This document shows positions 6,506-13,209 of a DNA stretch of 27,821 bases, piece after piece. The notes under the pieces are model-generated. The model was not told the origin of the DNA. It worked only from the letters and a program-made list of their open reading frames with translations, and made no database searches. The translations under genes and the position numbers were made by a program. Location of the stretch: the IMG/VR virus record IMGVR_UViG_3300010233_000025, positions 18,950 through 46,770 of that record; one strand, 5' to 3'. Positions within the stretch are counted from its first letter, which is position 1. The number at the start of each line of letters is the position of its first letter. Source of the DNA: a virus.

Positions 6506-6937
6506 ATGGCAAAGCGAGAACGCATAATTCCCGATCCGCGTAATCCGAAACGCGTCTATGACGTGGGTGCGCCGAACATCCATGGCACAGTAATCAGCAA
6601 CGGCGACATTTCGTGTGAGACTGCCGAAGTGCTTTGGGACCGTCCAGAACCATGGGGGCCACGTGGATTCCACATCAAGCGCTATCTGCGCGTCGTCGGA
6701 GATCCGGCAATCAGCACCAACGAAAAAGTGATATTCTTGAACGCGGAATATTTTGCGATCATGGACATGTCTCGCCGCATCGACAAGGTGAAATCATTCG
6801 ATCGCGCCAAAAGCATCGTCCGAGACAGCAAGCGAACTTTGTCGATCTATGCCGTCACCAAGGCCGGCGCCATGACGTTGATCATGCGCTCGTTGTGGAA
6901 TGACTATGATAAACTCAGGGAGGACATAAAATGCTAA
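6506..6937 (+). CDS. Hypothetical protein (143 aa)
   Basis: The start at 6506 has AAGGAGG upstream, though the spacing is long (12 nt). An earlier in-frame ATG at 6443 lies inside a hairpin. The protein is basic, with an N-terminal KRERIIPDPRNPKRVYDVG and a middle FHIKRYLRVVGDP block, then a helical C-terminus. No recognised motif. It overlaps the next gene by 7 nt. Confidence 0.7.
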   Translation: MAKRERIIPDPRNPKRVYDVGAPNIHGTVISNGDISCETAEVLWDRPEPWGPRGFHIKRYLRVVGDPAISTNEKVIFLNAEYFAIMDMSRRIDKVKSFDRAKSIVRDSKRTLSIYAVTKAGAMTLIMRSLWNDYDKLREDIKC

Positions 6938-7227
6938 AGTACGATTACCATGGACGGCTGATGGATTACGTCAATGCGATTTACTTCGCCGTCGTGGCGC
7001 TGGAAGGTTTCCACGATCGGAACGAACGCCGAATCAAGATGTTTTCGGATTTCGGGACGGCTGAGGGGTTCGCTAAGAAATACGTCCGCAAGCCGTCTGA
7101 ACGCATCGTCATCGCGGCCGTGAAAGATGACGGCAGCTATCACTATATCGAGATGCAGGATTGGCATTCATTTCGGCTTCTATGTGCATCTATAATGCCG
7201 CCGAAATGGTTTGAACAAATAAAGTAA
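6931..7227 (+). CDS. Hypothetical protein (98 aa)
   Basis: An AGGGAGG site lies upstream, inside the end of the previous gene, so translation is probably coupled. The product is mixed alpha/beta with a compact soluble composition and no membrane segment. No motif is recognised. Confidence 0.7.
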   Translation: MLKYDYHGRLMDYVNAIYFAVVALEGFHDRNERRIKMFSDFGTAEGFAKKYVRKPSERIVIAAVKDDGSYHYIEMQDWHSFRLLCASIMPPKWFEQIK

Positions 7228-7239
7228 AGGGGGACCATC

Positions 7240-7587
7240 ATGTGGCTTTTTAGTGAAAAAGGCTTCGTTTCAATCGTTCAGACTACCAATACGGGTTTTC
7301 TGACCGTTCGGGCGCGTGTCAAAGGAGACATCGAAAAAATGTTTCCAGGAGTGAAAGTCATCGTGACACCTTCGGCGGATTATCGTTTTCGTGCTGAAGT
7401 TAGTCGTGGAACAGTCGCCGCAGTTCTCGAAAACCTCGCGTTGAAAATCGACTACGACAACTTCAAGAACCGCGTTGCAAAGCATGATCCGAACCGCGCC
7501 CACACCGCGTATATGGACGTATGGAAAGCTATGCTTGATCTTCAGTCAGAACGTGCAAAGAAACCGAAGAAAAGGAAGTCAAAATGA
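7240..7587 (+). CDS. Conserved hypothetical protein, MW(L/I)F...GF.S(I/V)VQ family (115 aa)
   Basis: AAAGGGGG precedes the ATG. The protein starts MWLFSEKGFVSIVQ, then has LTVRARVKGDIE, a YRFRAEVSR segment near residue 50, and KIDYDNFKNRVAK near residue 75, followed by a helix and a Lys-rich end. This string of motifs is a widespread family of unknown function in bacteria and phages, which I recognise by pattern. The last residues (KKPKKRKSK) are strongly basic, suggesting contact with nucleic acid or the ribosome. Its stop overlaps the next small frame as ATGA. Confidence 0.8.
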   Translation: MWLFSEKGFVSIVQTTNTGFLTVRARVKGDIEKMFPGVKVIVTPSADYRFRAEVSRGTVAAVLENLALKIDYDNFKNRVAKHDPNRAHTAYMDVWKAMLDLQSERAKKPKKRKSK

Positions 7588-7637
7588 AGCGATCCGATCT
7601 GCATAAGACCAACCCGAAAGGAGGACGTACATCATGA
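7584..7637 (+). CDS. Possible 17-residue coupling micro-ORF
   Basis: MKRSDLHKTNPKGGRTS starts in the ATGA of the previous stop and ends in an ATGA shared with the next start, so it bridges the two genes exactly. GGAAG lies upstream. It may exist only to carry ribosomes to the next start. Whether the peptide itself has a role is unknown. Confidence 0.35.
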   Translation: MKRSDLHKTNPKGGRTS

Positions 7638-8092
7638 AAACCGCACAGGAACTATTCGACTTTTGCGTACGCGGAGTCGCCAAACAGGGGAAGCCGTCCA
7701 TAGTTCGTTCCCCTCGCCTTCTTCCCAATGGAACCATGATCATGGATACAATGGGCATTTATCACAGGTCCGATGGCCTAAAGTGCATCATCGGATTTCT
7801 GATTCCAGACGATCACTACGTCTGTGATATCGAGACTCAAGGACTCCCGAATTCGTCAGTCATATCATGCCTGGAAAAGGACGCGCTGGAACATCTTCAT
7901 TTGTGTGAACTCATGCAGACCTCGCACGATCATGCATGTTTATATACTGATGAAGACCGCTGGTCTGCGCCATGGGAGGACAACGGCATCGCTAAGGAAC
8001 TCGATTTCGTGGCGGCAACGTTCAATCTCAATAATTCCGTCTTGACTGAGTGCTGGCCGAAAGTGCTGGAAAAAGTCCTCGAAACAGCATGA
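7634..8092 (+). CDS. Hypothetical protein (152 aa)
   Basis: AAAGGAGG lies upstream of the ATG at 7634. The protein opens with a helix (TAQELFDFCVRGVAKQG) followed by a beta region including MDTMGIYHRSDGLKCIIGFLIPD, then a longer helical part. The order 'helix, Gly-x-Cys-Ile-Ile-Gly-x-Leu-Ile-Pro-Asp' occurs in small phage proteins of unknown function. Seven Cys and six His are scattered without an obvious zinc pattern. It overlaps the primase start as ATGA, so the two are translationally coupled. Confidence 0.75.
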   Translation: MKTAQELFDFCVRGVAKQGKPSIVRSPRLLPNGTMIMDTMGIYHRSDGLKCIIGFLIPDDHYVCDIETQGLPNSSVISCLEKDALEHLHLCELMQTSHDHACLYTDEDRWSAPWEDNGIAKELDFVAATFNLNNSVLTECWPKVLEKVLETA

Positions 8093-9114
8093 GTTTCGAC
8101 TGGCCTAGATTCCTGTCCAAACGCGGCATTGCCTTCCGAACTTCGGGGGGCAATGTCGCCAAAGACAATATAGTCATTCACTGCCCCTACTGCGGATCAG
8201 CGGACGAGGGTCAGCATATGGAAATCAGCACCACCGGACGAGGCTGGCGATGCTTCCGGCGTCCTCGACAGCATTATGGGCGCAACCCCATCCGTCTGGT
8301 TCAAGCTATTCTGGGCTGTTCCTACGAAGCGGCAGCGGCCATTACAGGGCAGACGGTCAACATTCCGAACAATATCGTCTCGACAGTGAACGCCCTGATC
8401 AATCCACCGAAGCCTATCATGCCAAAGCCACTAAAGATGCCGACCGAGTTCAAGCCCTTCGAAGGCAAGCCATCGTCTAGGCTGTTTGTGAAATATCTTC
8501 TAGGAAGACATTTCACAGAAAGTCAGATCAACCACATCACAGACGATTTTGGAATCCGATACTGCACAAGCGGCCCTTATAAAGGCCGGATCATCTTCCC
8601 GGTTTACCACCGGAAAAAACTCATGACATGGACCGGACGTACGGTTTATCCTTCTGAACAAATTCGTTACAAGACTTTAAGTAGAGACACCGACAAAGCT
8701 GAACGTGATAACATGCCGCCGGCTTGCGGTCCGATCACGGACTATCTGCTTTGGCATGACGACTTGCAGCATTCCAACAGCAGCACATTGGTTCTCACTG
8801 AGGGGCCTTTCGATTCCTTGAAGTTACGCGTGCTCGGAAAAAAGCTTGGGATCGATTCTACATGCTGCTTTACAAGTCATCCGTCCAAATCGCAGATCGC
8901 ATTGTTGGGCAACTTGGCAGACAAATACCGTTACCGTTACATTCTGCTGGACCAGGACATGTTGGGAAGCGCAATCAGTGCAGCACGCGAAATGGCTGCG
9001 CTAGGCTTCAAAGTCAAGCAACTTCCAGACGGGGTGAAAGATCCCGGAGAACTGAATGATAATTCATTCTATAAACTATTTTGCAGTTTACAACATAAAC
9101 GAACTGTGCCATGA
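8089..9114 (+). CDS. TOPRIM DNA primase (341 aa)
   Basis: Makes RNA primers for phage DNA synthesis. The start at 8089 overlaps the previous stop (ATGA). A zinc ribbon lies at the N-terminus: Cys32, Cys35 and Cys55 (CPYCG...GWRCFR). The TOPRIM domain follows: LTEGPFDSLKL with the metal-binding Glu238, then LLDQDMLG with Asp288 and Asp290. At 341 residues it has the zinc-binding and catalytic parts but no fused helicase, unlike T7 gp4. No separate replicative helicase is recognised in this window, so that gene should lie elsewhere. Confidence 0.85.
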   Translation: MSFDWPRFLSKRGIAFRTSGGNVAKDNIVIHCPYCGSADEGQHMEISTTGRGWRCFRRPRQHYGRNPIRLVQAILGCSYEAAAAITGQTVNIPNNIVSTVNALINPPKPIMPKPLKMPTEFKPFEGKPSSRLFVKYLLGRHFTESQINHITDDFGIRYCTSGPYKGRIIFPVYHRKKLMTWTGRTVYPSEQIRYKTLSRDTDKAERDNMPPACGPITDYLLWHDDLQHSNSSTLVLTEGPFDSLKLRVLGKKLGIDSTCCFTSHPSKSQIALLGNLADKYRYRYILLDQDMLGSAISAAREMAALGFKVKQLPDGVKDPGELNDNSFYKLFCSLQHKRTVP

Positions 9115-9158
9115 ATCAGATTCATCCGGTTTTGCCGCCAACCGGGAGGGGACGAATC

Positions 9159-9710
9159 ATGGAACGCGAACGCTTGCGTTGGCCTATCGATCAGCCAGCC
9201 ATCAAGTGGATATACAAGACCGCCAACAAAAATCTTTGGCGCGTCGGGACTGCTTCCTATGAAATCGACGATCTGATCCAGGACGGCTTCATGTGCTGGA
9301 CCATAGTCAGCAAAAGATACGGGCATGTCTCAGATCGGCCTCATATCATGAGTCTATTTCAGAGAACATTCCTGAATCACATCCACATGCTGGCGAACAA
9401 ACGCAGCCAAGAACTAGACCTGAACCAACCGATCGACATCGTGTCGGAATATACGATTACCAATAGTCTAAAAGAACAGGAACAGGCGACGTTTCAAGTT
9501 CTTTGCAATCAGGCGCCATACCCAGTCAAGAAAATCCTAGGGGTGTTCGCCTCCGATGACGGACTTAGAAAACTAAGATCGCAGCCGCGCGCCAAACCAG
9601 GAGAGACAAAAGCGCCACCAAAGGAGACGCTATCCGAAGCGCTTTGCCGCGCTAGCAAAATGAAACGCAGAAGTCTTTACCTCAAAATGCTGAAGGAGCA
9701 CTTCTCATGA
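9159..9710 (+). CDS. Sigma-factor-like protein, region-2-like domain (183 aa)
   Basis: The start at 9159 is chosen for its GGGAGGGG site 7 nt upstream. An ATG at 9111 overlaps the primase stop and would add 16 residues. Near the N-terminus, after WIYKTANKNLWRVG, the segment EIDDLIQDGFMCWTIVSKRYG matches the shape of sigma-70 region 2 (D-D-L-x-Q-E/D-G, aromatic, K-x-Y). The C-terminal part is basic and helical. It could direct RNA polymerase to later phage promoters, as T4 gp55 does. Region 4 is not clear, so the function is tentative. Confidence 0.5.
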   Translation: MERERLRWPIDQPAIKWIYKTANKNLWRVGTASYEIDDLIQDGFMCWTIVSKRYGHVSDRPHIMSLFQRTFLNHIHMLANKRSQELDLNQPIDIVSEYTITNSLKEQEQATFQVLCNQAPYPVKKILGVFASDDGLRKLRSQPRAKPGETKAPPKETLSEALCRASKMKRRSLYLKMLKEHFS

Positions 9711-9892
9711 TGAACTACCGCTATGAATGCTATCTTTTTGGAGAGGACCAGTTAAATCACCGTAGGCTGCCGCCAAGAACATTGTGCCGAACTTGGATTG
9801 GAGTTCTTTTTTGGAAAGTCTGCAATATTTTAGTCATAGCAGAACGGCGTGTCATCGACATGAAGACTGGTATGCATTATGTCTCCTGGTAA
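9707..9892 (+). CDS. Small hypothetical protein (61 aa)
   Basis: It starts in the ATGA overlap with the previous stop. The protein is aromatic-rich with a hydrophobic stretch (WIGVLFWKVCNILVIA) that could be a short membrane segment or a buried beta hairpin. No family is recognised. Confidence 0.5.
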   Translation: MMNYRYECYLFGEDQLNHRRLPPRTLCRTWIGVLFWKVCNILVIAERRVIDMKTGMHYVSW

Positions 9893-9989
9893 GCCATGTT
9901 ATTAACTTGACGTTGCTGCCGTCATATGTTTGGTAGTGAAATAACCAAAGTTCGAAAGTGACTTGACAACCAGCAAGGAGAAAGACCAT

Positions 9990-10694
9990 ATGTCAAAAAT
10001 CGAAGCCAAGATTATCGCCGTCACTGGAACCAAGCGCAAGAAGGGCGAAGAGGACAGCGATTTCCGTCGCCGATTAGTCCTTACCGTCATGCGACGTGCC
10101 GACGATTCCAAAGAAGGCCAAAAACTTTGGGACGATCTGACTGACGACGAGATAGGGGACACGGCACAGACATGGTGCAACGCCGGCATTCGTGCCGTCA
10201 ATCAGGCGAGGGAAGACGGCAAGAAACCCGGCGAGAAGTACAACGAATCGTCAGTGGAAATCGATGAATTCCCCGACGCCGAAGAAATCAAAGACGAAGA
10301 CAACGAGGAGAACCAAGAAATGTCTGATACCGATACCGACACCAAGAAGACCCGCAAATCCGTCAAGGACAAGCCGGCAAAAACCGCAAAGCCGGCCAAG
10401 AAGGCCGCCGCCGAAAAGGAGAAGCCGGCCAAGAAGGAAGCCAAAAAGGGCAACGGCGCCATCACTAAGTCAGAACGGGCGCCGCGCAAGCCTTCCGGCG
10501 GTTCCGGCGGCTACTCCGTGATCCGTAGGGCAATCGTAAAAAACCCGCAGATCACGACTGAGGAACTCTGCACCCTTCTCGAAAAGAAGGACATGAAGAT
10601 CTCTTCGCTCGCCGTCTCGACGATCCGCAGCGCGAGCTTGCAGTTCTTGGCGATCCTCAAAGAGGAAGGCTGCTTGAAGAACGTCAGCCTGTAA
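9990..10694 (+). CDS. Lys/Ala/Pro-rich protein with C-terminal helical domain (234 aa)
   Basis: The start at 9990 has AAGGAG upstream; an earlier in-frame ATG at 9963 lacks such a site. Residues 1-75 form a globular helical part. Residues about 75-110 are very acidic (Asp/Glu). Residues about 115-165 are a histone-H1-like Lys/Ala/Pro tract with repeats of KPAK and AKKA. The last 60 residues, starting GGYSVIRRAIVKNPQITTEEL, look like a winged-helix DNA-binding domain. It is plausibly a DNA-binding or architectural protein of the infected cell. It ends just before a strong terminator and was probably expressed at high level. No named family is assigned. Confidence 0.75.
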   Translation: MSKIEAKIIAVTGTKRKKGEEDSDFRRRLVLTVMRRADDSKEGQKLWDDLTDDEIGDTAQTWCNAGIRAVNQAREDGKKPGEKYNESSVEIDEFPDAEEIKDEDNEENQEMSDTDTDTKKTRKSVKDKPAKTAKPAKKAAAEKEKPAKKEAKKGNGAITKSERAPRKPSGGSGGYSVIRRAIVKNPQITTEELCTLLEKKDMKISSLAVSTIRSASLQFLAILKEEGCLKNVSL

Positions 10695-10716
10695 AGGGTG
10701 TCCTCCGAATTACAAG

Positions 10717-10750
10717 AAAAAGAACAAGGAAAAATTCCTTGTTCTTTTTT
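10717..10750 (+). terminator. Strong intrinsic terminator
   Basis: A perfect 15-bp stem, arms 10717-10731 and 10735-10749 (core AAGAACAAGGAA/TTCCTTGTTCTT), has an AAA loop and ends in six T. It is the best rightward terminator in the window. It sits 56 nt after the previous stop codon and ends only 12 nt before the ATG of the Mom-like gene, so it may also limit expression of that gene. Confidence 0.9.
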
Positions 10751-10762
10751 AGTAGGTGATCC

Positions 10763-11518
10763 ATGCCGCCATTCGAACGATTGTCCAAATCGTTATGCAT
10801 GACCAGCACTAAGCCGGCCGAGGCTTGGCAGATCATAAGGGATTACCACTATTCCAAACGCATGCCTTCATTGAATAGATTCTGTTATGTCGTCAGAAAA
10901 TCAGGCGGATTTTTCGGTTGGGAAGGAGACATCATTGCAGCATTAGTTGTAGGAGTTCCAAAAGCACGATGGAAAGAGCAAGATTTTCTGGAACTTACAC
11001 GTCTAGTGCGGGAACCGCGGTTTGATTTCCAATTGACGCGGCTGATTGCGTTCGCCTGTAACGATTTGAAAAAGAAAGATCAGCATCTTGTGATAAGTTA
11101 TGCTGACAAAGTACAAAAACATCACGGCGGCATTTACCAAGCTGCCGGATGGAACTATCACGGCGAACGATCCCCACTCGTCGACGGATTTTTCATAAAC
11201 GATAAGTACTATCCTACACGTACCTGTTATGATTTATGGAAGACATGTAGTTTCAGTGAGTTGACTTCTAAATTGCCTGACTATAAAATCATCCCGCATA
11301 TGGATGAAGGGAAGCATCTCTATTGGCGCGCATTGACGCGCTTCGGAAAAACAAAGGCAAAACGACTAGGCTTGAAGTCGAATCCGTATCCCAAACCTGC
11401 GGTCCGTCCATTGGACGAACAGCCGCCCCGGCTGTCGGAGCGTGGCGCAACCCCACGGGACCGCTCCAAAATCAAAGCAATAGTAAAACCGAACGCATTC
11501 GACGAAACATGGGGATGA
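10763..11518 (+). CDS. Mom-like DNA modification protein (251 aa)
   Basis: Resembles the GNAT-fold Mom proteins, which in phage Mu convert adenine to a carbamoylmethyl-type base that blocks restriction. Visible family features: an early HYSKRMPSLNRFCYVV, a FLELTRLV segment, and LVISYADKVQKHHGGIYQAAG near residues 110-128, followed by W-x-Y-x-G. SYAD...H-G-x-IYQA is the family's signature. The C-terminal 50 residues are a basic, Pro-rich tail. The start at 10763 has only a weak AGGTG site, directly behind a strong terminator, which fits tight control of a toxic modifier. It overlaps the next gene as ATGA. Known: Mom's role in Mu. Inferred: the same chemistry here. Confidence 0.8.
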   Translation: MPPFERLSKSLCMTSTKPAEAWQIIRDYHYSKRMPSLNRFCYVVRKSGGFFGWEGDIIAALVVGVPKARWKEQDFLELTRLVREPRFDFQLTRLIAFACNDLKKKDQHLVISYADKVQKHHGGIYQAAGWNYHGERSPLVDGFFINDKYYPTRTCYDLWKTCSFSELTSKLPDYKIIPHMDEGKHLYWRALTRFGKTKAKRLGLKSNPYPKPAVRPLDEQPPRLSERGATPRDRSKIKAIVKPNAFDETWG

Positions 11519-11916
11519 TGATGAAACTATCAACAGCGCACAAGCAAATGATCAAAGACGGATGCCCTCGATTCCTTCTCCGGGCCGGCGGCATGGCTGC
11601 ATGCGAAGAAACGTTCGCACGGCTTCGAATCCAAGCCGCACGTGAACCTACGATGCGGAGGATTACCCACCCCAAGGATATTCCCCAAGGCGCGCCAGCA
11701 GCCGCCCCAGACGTGCCCATGGCGCCAAAAAAGCCAAACAAACGGGAATTGGTGACACAGATGCTTATCCGCAAGGAAGGCTGCACACGCGATGAAGCCG
11801 TCAAAGCCACCGGATACGCCAAAATTCATGTCCCGACTTGGGCAAAGGCGGCAGGAATCAAGATCACGATCAAAGTCGAGAATGGAGTCACCTTGTATTT
11901 CGGGAGGAGTGCATAA
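11515..11916 (+). CDS. Small protein with C-terminal DUF3489-like helix-turn-helix (133 aa)
   Basis: Several ATG codons in tandem (11509, 11515, 11518, 11521) allow alternative starts; 11515 overlaps the Mom-like stop as ATGA. The N-terminal 50 residues are basic, and a Pro/Ala linker follows (about residues 55-80). The last 55 residues (KRELVTQMLIRKEGCTRDEA, VKATGYAKIHVPTW, then a wing ending TLYFG) look like a winged helix-turn-helix of the DUF3489 kind. It may bind DNA near the Mom-like gene, either as a regulator or as a modification partner. This is inferred from the fold pattern and context. Confidence 0.65.
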   Translation: MMMKLSTAHKQMIKDGCPRFLLRAGGMAACEETFARLRIQAAREPTMRRITHPKDIPQGAPAAAPDVPMAPKKPNKRELVTQMLIRKEGCTRDEAVKATGYAKIHVPTWAKAAGIKITIKVENGVTLYFGRSA

Positions 11917-11917
11917 G

Positions 11918-12976
11918 ATGGATCGGGAGGAGTTATTAAGCAAATTGTCGGCTATAAAACCCGCGTTAGCCGAGACTGATCAAGTTCCTATTTTATGCGC
12001 CTACTGGTTCTATGGCATGTCGGTGCTGGCATTCAACTCGCGAATTGGCATGAGCAAGCCATGCAAGACCGAATTTACCGGAGCGGTTCCAGGCACTACG
12101 ATGCTTTCCCTTTTGGCGTCGTCCGGAACCAAAGAAGTCAAGATTGATCCAAACAGCGGCAATAGCAGTATCGTCATGAAACTGGGCGGCGCCAAGATCA
12201 CGCTTGCCATGCTTCCAATCACTGATGAACCATTCAAAATGCCGAAGCCGGATTCCAAGTTATCACTCAAGGTGGATATGGAAGATTTCCTGGACGGCGT
12301 TGATAGTTGCATGAAATCGATCACTGATGATGCAGTTGACAATGCAGGCATGTTTCTAGTTCCCGAGGATAACGGGCTTACGCTTTACACGTCCGATCGC
12401 AGATCTGTATCGTATGCTCAGATTTCTCAGAATCCAGGACTGAAAAAACGCGCTATTCTGTCTACTGATTTCTGCAAGCAGATGTTGGCGCTTTCGAAGG
12501 AGGACTCGCCATCACTGGAAATCCATGATACGCACGCGCTGTTCACGACCAAGGAAAGCAGCTTGTGGGGGAAGCTCCTCAATCCCGAACAGGAAGTCGA
12601 CTTTTCCGGAATTCGCGCAAAGTTCTTTCCGAAAGAAACTCAAAAATCACTGATCGAGATCCCACCTTCACTGAAGTACGCCTTGGAACGCGCTATGGTC
12701 ATCCTATCCGATAAGTCATCAACCGGATTGTCAGAAGTATCGATCGAACGCGGCGTTCTCACCATGCTGACGGAATCAGCTCTCGGGAAAGTCAACGACG
12801 TGATCAAGCTGGACAACGACGACCTGAAAGTCCGTATCGATCCGAAAGCAGTCCATGGTGGTTGCGAAGCTTTCGATCATATGGCAATGACGAAGCGCGC
12901 CGTCATCATGACGCGGAAAAAGAAGGACGCCAAGACCTTCGATCGCGTCTACATGGTGGCGAACAAATCAGCTTGA
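11918..12976 (+). CDS. DnaN-like DNA sliding clamp (352 aa)
   Basis: The start at 11918 has GGGAGGAG upstream; the open frame extends earlier but without a good start. The protein has the three-part composition of beta clamps: N-terminal LSKLSAIKPAL then a beta region with FNSRIGMSKPCKTEFTGAVPG and an MLSLLASSGTKEVKI helix-strand, and similar repeats later. At 352 residues it is close to bacterial beta clamps. The neighbours are a family A polymerase and a clamp loader ATPase, so a processivity ring is expected here. Similarity is by pattern, not by a catalytic motif, because clamps have none. It could instead be a divergent phage clamp of the T4 gp45 class, but length and composition favour DnaN. 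Confidence 0.65.
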   Translation: MDREELLSKLSAIKPALAETDQVPILCAYWFYGMSVLAFNSRIGMSKPCKTEFTGAVPGTTMLSLLASSGTKEVKIDPNSGNSSIVMKLGGAKITLAMLPITDEPFKMPKPDSKLSLKVDMEDFLDGVDSCMKSITDDAVDNAGMFLVPEDNGLTLYTSDRRSVSYAQISQNPGLKKRAILSTDFCKQMLALSKEDSPSLEIHDTHALFTTKESSLWGKLLNPEQEVDFSGIRAKFFPKETQKSLIEIPPSLKYALERAMVILSDKSSTGLSEVSIERGVLTMLTESALGKVNDVIKLDNDDLKVRIDPKAVHGGCEAFDHMAMTKRAVIMTRKKKDAKTFDRVYMVANKSA

Positions 12977-12992
12977 ACTTTGGAGGGGGCAA

Positions 12993-13202
12993 ATGACTGA
13001 AGTAGAACTTGCCGACAAGATTGCTAATGGTATTCACAGTGATCTGAAAGCAGGACGCATACAGAAAGCCGACATCGATACGGTTCGGCATGCCGTCTAT
13101 GCCGAACTGGATCGGCAAATCCGAGATTTGACGCTGCGTGCATACGACACCGAGGAACTAATCAATCTCACGCTCCGTAAATTCGTTTGCAAGTGTGTAT
13201 AA
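12993..13202 (+). CDS. Small helical protein (69 aa)
   Basis: TGGAGGGGG precedes the ATG. The 69 residues form two or three charged helices with no motif. It lies between clamp and polymerase and its stop precedes the polymerase start, so it may be translated together with the polymerase. Confidence 0.7.
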   Translation: MTEVELADKIANGIHSDLKAGRIQKADIDTVRHAVYAELDRQIRDLTLRAYDTEELINLTLRKFVCKCV

Positions 13203-13209
13203 ATATGGA

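Noticed and set aside
9907-9968. TTGACG at 9907 and TTGACA at 9963 as promoters
   Set aside because: Neither has a -10 box at 16-18 bp, and the second would start transcription at or after the ATG at 9990.
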